Shown: piece after piece, positions 6,178 to 14,862 of the stretch
Layout of the letters: each line of letters starts with the position of its first letter
How positions within the stretch are numbered: the stretch's first letter is position 1
Source: an uncultured Caulobacter sp.
GTDB lineage: Bacteria > Pseudomonadota > Alphaproteobacteria > Caulobacterales > Caulobacteraceae
NCBI GenBank assembly: GCA_937925635.1
Contig: CALALX010000045.1
Coordinates: 1-20,518 of the forward strand
Direction of reading: 5' to 3'
Length of the DNA stretch: 20,518 nt
The notes under the pieces: model-generated
Database searches by the model: none
What the model saw: only the letters and a program-made list of their open reading frames with translations
Told to the model about the DNA's origin: nothing
Program-made: the position numbers and the translations under genes

Positions 6178-6945
6178 TTAGGCCTTGGCCCGCTCAGTCT
6201 CTATCAACGCAAGTGCCGTGGTAACGCCCAGTCGTGAGATGTCGGCAAAGAGTGGCGACTGATTGATCAGCGCCGTGACTGGCAGGTTGGCCTTGCGCGC
6301 AAGCGGCGTTAGCACTGAGCCCCACGCGAGCTTGGCTAGGTGCATAACTATCGCGGCCTTGAAGATCGCTTCTGAATATCGCAACGGGCCTTCGATCTTT
6401 ACGCCTCGCTCCCTCTCAAAGGCGTCGAGCCAACAAGGGGTAGCATCGATAATGCGTCGGACCTGTTCTTTCGTCGGAGCCCGGGCGCGACGGGAATGCG
6501 CGATGCGATTTCTCACCTGCCGGAGTTCGTCGAAGAAGGTCAGATCGTTGTCGTCTATAAAGCCCGCGAGCGCTGCGATCTTCAGTCTCTTATTGAAGTC
6601 ACCGAGAGGCCCAAGGGGCCCTAACAACGGCTCTGGCTTCAGGTTCTTCCGACCCTCGCGTTGGAACATGTCCTTCAGAAGTTCGTCAGCGACAGCGGCC
6701 GCTTGAAGAACGGCGATGATCGGTTCGGATAAGGCGATCTCGGCAAGATCGTCCGAAAGTTGGTCCGTATCGAACAGCACTTCCCCAGCCGCAGCGGCCA
6801 CGTCTTTGGCGGCCTGCTTCTGAAAAGCGTTCGTGTAGTTGCGAAAGACTTGGAGCCCGTTCTTCTCTACGTCGGAAAGGGAAAGGCTCCCGATATCGTC
6901 GTCCCAGTGCGTCGCCCGGGAGGGCTGGAGGTCTTCATCAGCCAT
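6178..6945 (-). CDS. MltR/HEPN-like protein with R-N-x3-H motif, unknown function
   Basis: A 255-residue, mostly helical protein that I can place only loosely. Residues 70-160 resemble the MltR (mannitol operon repressor)-like / HEPN-type helical domain. Within it are 'EPIIAVLQAAAVADELLKDMF', 'GPLGPLGDFNKRLKIAALAGFIDD' and then 'FFDELRQVRNRIAHSRR'. Arg145-Asn146 and His150 form an RX4H motif of the kind that is catalytic in HEPN ribonucleases. No mltADR genes are near, so a mannitol role is unlikely. Base use is unlike its neighbours: 6361-6420 is 31/60 G+C against 40/60 for argJ 7141-7200. It begins 14 nt after argJ with a good GGAGAGGAG ribosome site, so it may ride on the ppiC-argJ transcript. 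No antitoxin partner is visible. Probable horizontal acquisition. Confidence 0.75.
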   Translation of the reverse strand: MADEDLQPSRATHWDDDIGSLSLSDVEKNGLQVFRNYTNAFQKQAAKDVAAAAGEVLFDTDQLSDDLAEIALSEPIIAVLQAAAVADELLKDMFQREGRKNLKPEPLLGPLGPLGDFNKRLKIAALAGFIDDNDLTFFDELRQVRNRIAHSRRARAPTKEQVRRIIDATPCWLDAFERERGVKIEGPLRYSEAIFKAAIVMHLAKLAWGSVLTPLARKANLPVTALINQSPLFADISRLGVTTALALIETERAKA

Positions 6946-6959
6946 AAGGCTCCTCTCCC

Positions 6960-8396
6960 CTAGCTCCGGTAGTCCCCGTTGATCGCCACGTATTCCTTGG
7001 TCAGATCACAGGTCCAGACACTCGCGGCGCCGCGGCCGACGCCGACATCGACGCTGACCTCGAGCTCCGGCTTCTTCATGTAGGCGCTCATCTTCGCCTC
7101 GGAGTAGGTCGGGGAGACCAGGCCGTCCTGGGCGGCGACCAGCTTGCCGAACATGATCTTCATCCGCTCGCGGTTGACCGGCTCGTCGGCGCGGCCGACG
7201 GCCATGACGATGCGGCCCCAGTTGGCGTCCTCGCCGGCGAAGGCGGTCTTGACCAGCGGGCTCTCTGCCACCGTGCGGGCGATCTTGCGGGCGCTGGCCG
7301 CGTTCTCGGCCCCGGTGACGTTGATCTTCACGAACTTGGTCGCGCCCTCGCCGTCGCGGACGAGCTGCAGCGCCAGGTCCAGAAGCACCTTCTCCAGCTT
7401 GTCGCGGAAGTCGGCCAGGCGGTGGTCGCCGGCCCGGCTGATGCGCGGCGCGCTCGACAGGCCTGTGGCGAACAGCAGCAGGGTGTCGTTGGTCGAGCGG
7501 TCGCCGTCGACAGTCACGCAGTTGAAGGTCGTGCGCGTGTAGAGGCTGACCAGGGTCTGCAGGGCCTTGGGCGCGATGTCGGCGTCGGTGGCCACGAAGG
7601 CCAGCATGGTCGCCATGTCGGGCGCGATCATGCCCGAGCCCTTGGCGATGCCGTTGATGCGCACCGTGTGGCCGTCGATCTTCGCCGTGGCCGTGGCGGC
7701 CTTGGGGAAGGTGTCGGTGGTCATGATCGCCCGAGCGGCGTCCTGCCAGGCGTTGTCGGTAAGGCGCGGTTCGACCTCGGGCAGCTTCGTCGTGATCTTG
7801 GCGTCGTCGAGCACCACGCCGATGACGCCGGTCGAGGCCATCATCACGTCGCGCTGGCGGCAGTCGAAGCGCTTGGCCACCGCGCCGGCCACGCGGCGGA
7901 CCGCGTCGGCGCCGGGCTTGCCGGTGAAGCTGTTGGCGCAGCCGGCATTGACGACCAGCGCCTGGACGTCGGCCCCGCCGGAGCTTTCCAGCTGCTTCTT
8001 GCACCAGTCGACGGGCGCCGAGCCGACCCCGTGGCGGGTGAACACGCCGGCGCAGCTGGTGCCGCGCGCGAACCGCATCAGCAGCAGGTCCGGGCGTTCG
8101 TGCTTGTAGAAGCCGGCCCGGCCGATCGCCATCTGCACGCCGGCGATCGGCGGCATCTTGGGCATCGAGACGGCCAGCGGCGAGACCTTCAGCCCGGGCT
8201 TGCCCGGACCGTCCGCGGACGGCTCGGCGGCGGCGGCCGGTTCGGTCGACTTGCCGTCCTTCTCGGCCCGGCCGATGCCGGCGCGCTTCAGGGCGGAGGT
8301 CAGCGGATCGAGCACGGCGTGCGCGGCGGCTTCCACCGGCTTGGCGGCGGCTTCGAGAGCCCTGGCGGGCGTCAGCTTGGCGGGCGGTTTGGTCAT
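6960..8396 (-). CDS. argJ: Bifunctional ornithine acetyltransferase / N-acetylglutamate synthase
   Basis: A 478-residue ArgJ precursor, which transfers acetyl from N-acetylornithine to glutamate (cyclic arginine pathway) and may also use acetyl-CoA. The autocleavage site is Ala262|Thr263 in 'KGSGMIAPDMATMLAF'; Thr263 becomes the nucleophile of the beta chain. The oxyanion 'STGVIG' is at 189-194. The end 'CDLTKEYVAINGDYRS' is complete. The core starts at about residue 70 ('KVSPLAVSMPK'). The first roughly 70 residues are an Ala/Pro/Lys-rich extension with one amphipathic helix, not usual for ArgJ. The ATG at 8396 overlaps the ppiC stop as ATGA, which supports this start; an internal ATG at codon 78 would cut into the conserved N-terminus. 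It is cytoplasmic and in an operon with ppiC. Confidence 0.95.
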   Translation of the reverse strand: MTKPPAKLTPARALEAAAKPVEAAAHAVLDPLTSALKRAGIGRAEKDGKSTEPAAAAEPSADGPGKPGLKVSPLAVSMPKMPPIAGVQMAIGRAGFYKHERPDLLLMRFARGTSCAGVFTRHGVGSAPVDWCKKQLESSGGADVQALVVNAGCANSFTGKPGADAVRRVAGAVAKRFDCRQRDVMMASTGVIGVVLDDAKITTKLPEVEPRLTDNAWQDAARAIMTTDTFPKAATATAKIDGHTVRINGIAKGSGMIAPDMATMLAFVATDADIAPKALQTLVSLYTRTTFNCVTVDGDRSTNDTLLLFATGLSSAPRISRAGDHRLADFRDKLEKVLLDLALQLVRDGEGATKFVKINVTGAENAASARKIARTVAESPLVKTAFAGEDANWGRIVMAVGRADEPVNRERMKIMFGKLVAAQDGLVSPTYSEAKMSAYMKKPELEVSVDVGVGRGAASVWTCDLTKEYVAINGDYRS

Positions 8397-9418
8397 TTCT
8401 TGGCGGGCGTCGAGGGAGCGGGCGTCGAGGGGGCCGGCGCGGTCGTCGCGGAGGCGGCGGGGTTGGTCGCTTGCGGACCGGCAGGCGGCGCGACCGGCGG
8501 CTGGGCCTTGGGCGCGGCGGGGGGAGCCGAGGCCGGCTCACGCGGCGCGCCGGGCACCTCCTGGGCCTTGCCGAGCAACGGTTCGATCCGGGCCTTGCCG
8601 CGCAGGGTCTCGAGCAGCTCGCGGACCTCGTCATAGGTCAGGAACCGCACGATCTGGGGCCGCGCGGCCTCAAGCGTGATCGGCGCCTCCTGGCGCTTGT
8701 CCTCGACGCGGACCAGCGCCCAGCCGCCCTCGACCGGGAAGGGCCCGACCAGGTCGCCGGCCTTGGCCTCCTTCAGCGCGGCGACATAGCCTTCCGGCAT
8801 GAGGTCGAGCGTGAAGTAGCCGCCGAAGTCACCGCCGCTGAAACGGGTGGCGGCGTCGATGGAGCGCTCCATGGCCAGGGCCTCGAACGAGGCGCCGGCG
8901 GCGAGGAGCTTCTTGATCTCATCGGCCTGGGCCTGGGTCGGCGCCACGATCTGGCGCGCCTTCATCTCGTCGGATTGGCGGGAAAGGCGCAGCTGTTCCT
9001 GGTAGAGTTCGCGGATGGCGTTTTCGGTGACCTTCTTCTCGACCACGCCCTCGACGACCATGTGGGCCAGGATGCGCTGACGGGCGGCCTCAAGCCGCTG
9101 CTGGGCGACCGGGTTCTTGTCCAGCTTCATGCGCAGGGCCTCGGCGGCCAGCAGGCGTTGGTCGACCACCTCGTCCAGCACGCGACGGAACAGGTCCGAG
9201 GACACGTCCAGCGGCTCGCCCTCGCCGATCAGGCCCTGGGCCACGGCCTCGCGTTTGACGTCGGAAGCCCAGACGGTGTCGCCGTCGACGCGGGCCACGG
9301 CGGCGTCGCCGGGCTCGGGCGGCTTCTCCGAACCGGCCTTCTGGTTGCAGCCGGCCAGTGTCAGCGCCAGCGTGGCGGCCGCCAGTATGCTCCAGAGTCC
9401 GGATCTCGTGGTCTTCAT
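8393..9418 (-). CDS. Lipoprotein parvulin-type peptidyl-prolyl isomerase (PpiC/SurA-like)
   Basis: A 341-residue exported peptidyl-prolyl cis-trans isomerase. The N-terminus is a lipoprotein signal with lipobox Leu21-Ala-Gly-Cys24. A SurA-type helical N-domain follows ('VDGDTVWASDVKREAVAQG', 'VLDEVVDQRLLAAEA'). The parvulin domain spans about residues 150-260, with 'ARQIVAPTQAQADEIKKLLAAGASFEALA', 'SGGDFGGYFTLDLMPEGY' and 'GPFPVEGGWALVRVED'. The last 50 residues are low-complexity Pro/Ala/Thr, with a repeated 'APSTP', likely a periplasmic linker. It should help fold outer-membrane proteins. The start at 9418 is set by the signal peptide and an upstream GGAGAAGAAG ribosome site; the frame stays open to 9475 but without family support. 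Coupled to argJ by ATGA. Confidence 0.92.
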   Translation of the reverse strand: MKTTRSGLWSILAAATLALTLAGCNQKAGSEKPPEPGDAAVARVDGDTVWASDVKREAVAQGLIGEGEPLDVSSDLFRRVLDEVVDQRLLAAEALRMKLDKNPVAQQRLEAARQRILAHMVVEGVVEKKVTENAIRELYQEQLRLSRQSDEMKARQIVAPTQAQADEIKKLLAAGASFEALAMERSIDAATRFSGGDFGGYFTLDLMPEGYVAALKEAKAGDLVGPFPVEGGWALVRVEDKRQEAPITLEAARPQIVRFLTYDEVRELLETLRGKARIEPLLGKAQEVPGAPREPASAPPAAPKAQPPVAPPAGPQATNPAASATTAPAPSTPAPSTPAKK

Positions 9419-9450
9419 GTCGGACTTCTTCTCCGCGGAAGGTGCAAGGG

Positions 9451-9480
9451 TTCCGTAGCGCGGTTTCCGCCGCAACGGAA
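9451..9480. promoter_or_regulatory. Hairpin in the ppiC leader region
   Basis: TTCCGT (9451-9456) pairs with ACGGAA (9475-9480), and the inner GCGCGG/CCGCCGC can extend the stem imperfectly. It lies 33 nt upstream of the ppiC start codon. It may be a leader structure or chance in GC-rich DNA; no known riboswitch was recognised. Confidence 0.3.
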
Positions 9481-9520
9481 TGCAGTCGCGCGCGAGAGGC
9501 GAAGCAGGGTGCGACGATCG

Positions 9521-9565
9521 GGGACTGGATAGCGCGCCTCGTGAGGCGCGATTTCCTGTCCCTCA
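9521..9565 (-). repeat. REP-like imperfect palindrome beginning at the RAYT stop codon
   Basis: Arms 9521-9540 and 9543-9562 pair at 17 of 20 positions around a 2-nt loop. The inner 8 bp (CGCGCCTC/GAGGCGCG) and the terminal GGGAC/GTCCC are perfect. Read on the minus strand the element starts TGAGGGACAGG, and its first three bases are the TGA stop of the transposase gene. It is related in sequence to the inverted copy at 10232-10255 on the other side of the transposase. It may also serve as the transposase terminator. Confidence 0.75.
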
Positions 9566-10189
9566 ACAGCGCGGGCCGATTGTCGATTGAATCGTCGCCA
9601 GAAAGGCGGCGTCGCCGACAGGTCTTCCGGTGCTTTCGGCCGCCCTGAGAATCCTGAAGGACCGATCGTCCGCCGGCATCTCCAGGATGTCGGCGAATCT
9701 ACCGATCCTGGACAGCAAAGGCGCGACCCGCACCACGCCATCGTCGCAGCCCGACAGGTGAGCTCTGACGCTTGACCAGAGCCAGTCCTGGGCCCGCTCG
9801 ACCAGCCGGGCACGAACCGGATTGAGAGATACGTAACGCGCCGCGACCAGCAGGTGCCGCTCATCCATGACGACGGAGGAAAACCGGGCCTGGAACAGGT
9901 GTCCGGCCCAAGACGAGCGCCTGTTTATGTACAGCGCGTACAGACGATGGGCTTCGCCCACGGCGCGGGAAAGGCCTCTCTCGTCGCCAGGGACCATTAT
10001 GAGATGCACATGGTTGGGCATCAGGCAGTAGGCCCAGATTTCGACGCCATGCTGTCTGGCCTGCTTGGCCAGTATCCGGAGATAGACTTCGTGGTCCTCG
10101 GCCTTGAAGAAGATGGGCTCACGCCGATTGCCGCGCTGAGTCACATGGTGAGGCAGGCCGGGAACAACCATTCGAGACACTCGCGCCAT
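9563..10189 (-). CDS. REP-associated tyrosine transposase (RAYT, Y1_Tnp family)
   Basis: A 208-residue Y1 (HUH-type) transposase of the REP-associated (TnpA_REP) group. The ordered motifs are all intact: 'GLPHHVTQRGNRREPIF', the HUH-like His60-Val-His62 in 'AYCLMPNHVHLIMVP', 'GHLFQARFSSV', and the catalytic Tyr119 in 'ARYVSLNPVRARLV'. These single-strand endonucleases bind and cut REP hairpins. The ATG at 10189 is chosen for the family start 'MARVSRMVVPGLPHH'. The frame is open to 10420, but that part is not family-like and would lie upstream of a strong promoter. The gene is bracketed by two related outward-facing hairpin repeats and lies alone between ppiC and secA, consistent with a domesticated or mobile REP unit. 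Confidence 0.93.
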   Translation of the reverse strand: MARVSRMVVPGLPHHVTQRGNRREPIFFKAEDHEVYLRILAKQARQHGVEIWAYCLMPNHVHLIMVPGDERGLSRAVGEAHRLYALYINRRSSWAGHLFQARFSSVVMDERHLLVAARYVSLNPVRARLVERAQDWLWSSVRAHLSGCDDGVVRVAPLLSRIGRFADILEMPADDRSFRILRAAESTGRPVGDAAFLATIQSTIGPRC

Positions 10190-10195
10190 CTTGCA

Positions 10196-10224
10196 ATTAT
10201 AGGTGGCGTCCCGTTTCGCTTCAA
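10196..10224 (-). promoter_or_regulatory. Near-consensus promoter of the RAYT gene (leaderless)
   Basis: On the minus strand a TTGAAG (-35, 10219-10224) is followed by a 17-bp spacer and a perfect TATAAT (-10, 10196-10201). Only 6 nt separate the -10 box from the ATG at 10187-10189, so transcription would begin at or next to the A of the start codon. That would give a leaderless mRNA, in line with the lack of a ribosome binding site. Confidence 0.65.
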
Positions 10225-10231
10225 TGACTGC

Positions 10232-10255
10232 TGAGGGACAGCAAACGGCGTCCCT
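10232..10255 (+). repeat. Second REP-like element, inverted relative to 9521-9565
   Basis: On the plus strand TGAGGGACAG (10232-10241) begins a segment matching the element after the RAYT gene at 18 of 23 positions when read outward from the gene. AGGGAC (10234-10239) pairs with GTCCCT (10250-10255) in a stem with a 10-nt loop. The 14-mer at 10228-10241 is, inverted, a 13/14 match to 9556-9569. The two copies bracket the transposase and its promoter. Confidence 0.65.
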
Positions 10256-10339
10256 GCGGGCCGCCTTATGCAGTCCCAGCTCGGAGTCCCACAGCCGTTG
10301 CTCCGCCGCCACAACGCGTCGCCGCGCCGGGGCGTCGCG

Positions 10340-10368
10340 TTGACACCAAGATGGCCGCTGCTTAAGTC
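10340..10368 (+). promoter_or_regulatory. Candidate secA promoter
   Basis: A perfect TTGACA (10340-10345) is followed after 17 bp by TAAGTC (10363-10368), within GCTTAAGTC, which roughly resembles the Caulobacter housekeeping -10 (GCTANAWC). It lies 100 nt upstream of the secA ATG. No strong ribosome binding site precedes that ATG (nearest is GGGATA about 13 nt away). Confidence 0.4.
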
Positions 10369-10467
10369 TCCGGCGCGCTGAAACGGGCGGATTTTCAAGG
10401 GCCGAGACGGTCTCTGGCAACCCCGACGCCGCCGCCGCGCTCCGCTTTCACGGGATACCTCTCTCTG

Positions 10468-13239
<2,772 letters not shown>

Positions 13240-13248
13240 GACCGGGAT

Positions 13249-13275
13249 CGACCGGCGGGGACTTCCCGCCGGTCG
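13249..13275. terminator. Strong hairpin between convergent secA and DUF4139 gene
   Basis: CGACCGGCGGG (13249-13259) and CCCGCCGGTCG (13265-13275) form a perfect 11-bp stem with a 5-nt loop. It begins 10 nt after the secA stop and lies 8 nt beyond the convergent gene's stop, so it can terminate both. No marked T-run follows on either strand. Confidence 0.75.
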
Positions 13276-13283
13276 CGCCCAGA

Positions 13284-14858
13284 CTATTCGTCTTCCGCCT
13301 CGATCGTGTAGCGGACCAGCCGCCGCTCGCCCGGCGCCAGCGTCAGGCTCCAGGTCGGACGCCCCTTGACCTCGGCATAGCGGTCCGACGACGACACGAT
13401 CCGGAAGCCTCGCCGCCAGCCGCCGCTGTCGTGGGCGAGCTCGAAGCGGATCGGGACGGTCTTGTCGTTGGCGATGGCGACCTCGATCGCGCCGCGCTGC
13501 TTCTTGCGGACGGTCCAGGCGCGCACGACGGTCGGGCGGACGGCCACATCCATGGCCTCGCCCATCTCGATCTCGACCGGCAGGCCGACGGGCGCGTCCT
13601 CGATGGTGTCCTCTCCCGCCAGCACCAGCCGGCCGCCGTCGGGCTCCATCACCGACACCGCCCCCGCTGGCAGCGGCTTGCCCAATCCGCGCTCCTTGCG
13701 GTTCTGCAGCCGCAGCAGGACCGAAGCGGGGTGGTCGTCCCCCGCCGCGCCATCGTCGAGTTCGTCCTGCTGCACCCGAAAGCCGTAGACCCGCTCGAAG
13801 GGCACGGCCGCCTCATGCAGCATCAGCACCTGCTTGGTCTGGTTGGCGGCGACCGTGGTCGGATCGGGCAGGACGTAGAGCTTGTAGTCGCCCAGCTCCT
13901 CCTGCCGCGCGATGCGCGAGCCGGTGACGACGATATCTTCGACGCGGGCTTCGGCAACCGGCGTGGCCATCCGCGGCGGCGGGGGCGGCGGGGGCGGCGC
14001 ATCCATTAGCAGCGGCAGGCGGGCAAAGCCGTTCCCCGGCAGCGGCCAGCACCGGGCGGCCAGGGCGATGGCCTCGACCTCGGTCGGGCGGGTGTCGTCG
14101 TCGCGCTGGACACGGCCGGCCAGAACCTGAGTCGGCGCGTTGGTGAAGGTGGTGTTCCCGCGGTTGGCCAGGGTGATCCAGCCCGTCAGGTCCAGCGTCC
14201 TGCCGTCCGGCCGGATGCGGGCGACATAGTCCGCCGACCAGTTCACCCCGACCGCCAGATAGGTCAGCCGAACCTTGTACCGTCCAGCCTCGGGCGAGCG
14301 GGTGACGAGCGACAGGGTGGGCTTGTCGGTCAGTCCCTCCGGCGCCTCGTCGAAGACCAGCCGTTCCGGCAGGCCGCTGCAGCGCAAGGCCTCCAGCTCG
14401 CCGTCGATCTCCAGCATGACCCCGTCGGGTCCGGACCGCACGATGGCCCGCTGCTCGACCGTCTCGCCCGTGGCCCTGTCGGTGCGGACCAGCCGCACGG
14501 TCTTGCCGATCGACTTGGCGATCAGGGCGCCGGGGCTGAGCAGATCGTAGTCCTGATTCCGCTCGACCATCTCGCCGGGCAGTCCCTCGATCGCCGCCGT
14601 CTGTGGGACGATGCCCTCGGCGACGCCCCTGAAACTGATCCGGGCGCGGCCGGCGGGCAGGTCGATGGTTCGCGTCTCGGTGACCAGGACCAGCCCTTCG
14701 GGCGCGCTGTCCGGGTCATAGAGGTCGGCGGTGTCGACGCGGCCGTCCCGGTAGACGGTGATCGAAACCGCGTCGGGCGCCGGCGAAACCGTCTGGGCCC
14801 GGGCAGGCTGGACCAGGACAAGCGCCAAGGCGGCGCCGAGGATCCCGCGCGAGGGCAT
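13284..14858 (-). CDS. Exported DUF4139 protein with polyproline and TonB-box-like insert
   Basis: A 524-residue DUF4139-domain protein, function unknown. A Sec signal peptide is clear, with probable cleavage Ala19-Arg-Ala21|Gln22. The N-terminal strand 'VSITVYRDGRV' and 'NQDYDLLSPGALIAKSIGKTVRLVRT' match its neighbour paralogue. The DUF4139 core has 'LTYLAVGVNWSADYVARI', 'LDLTGWITLANRGNTTF', 'NQTKQVLML' and a C-terminal beta-rich end. Between the two halves is a linker with eight prolines in a row (288-295), then 'VEDIVVTGSRIARQEE' (306-321). The latter is very like the TonB-box/plug start of Caulobacterales TonB-dependent receptors. The paralogue lacks this. It is 4 nt downstream of the paralogue, so the two are an operon. 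Confidence 0.88.
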   Translation of the reverse strand: MPSRGILGAALALVLVQPARAQTVSPAPDAVSITVYRDGRVDTADLYDPDSAPEGLVLVTETRTIDLPAGRARISFRGVAEGIVPQTAAIEGLPGEMVERNQDYDLLSPGALIAKSIGKTVRLVRTDRATGETVEQRAIVRSGPDGVMLEIDGELEALRCSGLPERLVFDEAPEGLTDKPTLSLVTRSPEAGRYKVRLTYLAVGVNWSADYVARIRPDGRTLDLTGWITLANRGNTTFTNAPTQVLAGRVQRDDDTRPTEVEAIALAARCWPLPGNGFARLPLLMDAPPPPPPPPRMATPVAEARVEDIVVTGSRIARQEELGDYKLYVLPDPTTVAANQTKQVLMLHEAAVPFERVYGFRVQQDELDDGAAGDDHPASVLLRLQNRKERGLGKPLPAGAVSVMEPDGGRLVLAGEDTIEDAPVGLPVEIEMGEAMDVAVRPTVVRAWTVRKKQRGAIEVAIANDKTVPIRFELAHDSGGWRRGFRIVSSSDRYAEVKGRPTWSLTLAPGERRLVRYTIEAEDE

Positions 14859-14862
14859 GACG

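Noticed and set aside
7006..8636. Long Arg-rich and Gly-rich frames overlapping argJ on both strands
   Set aside because: They are composition shadows of argJ, with Arg/Ala/Gly repeats and no recognisable motif.
10190..10420. Upstream extension of the RAYT frame by 77 codons
   Set aside because: The added residues are not family-like, and the strong TATAAT promoter lies inside it, so transcription should start at 10189.
10256..10467. Regulatory leader peptide (SecM-like) upstream of secA
   Set aside because: No short plus-strand frame with an arrest-like motif was found. SecM is restricted to enterobacterial-type secM-secA operons.
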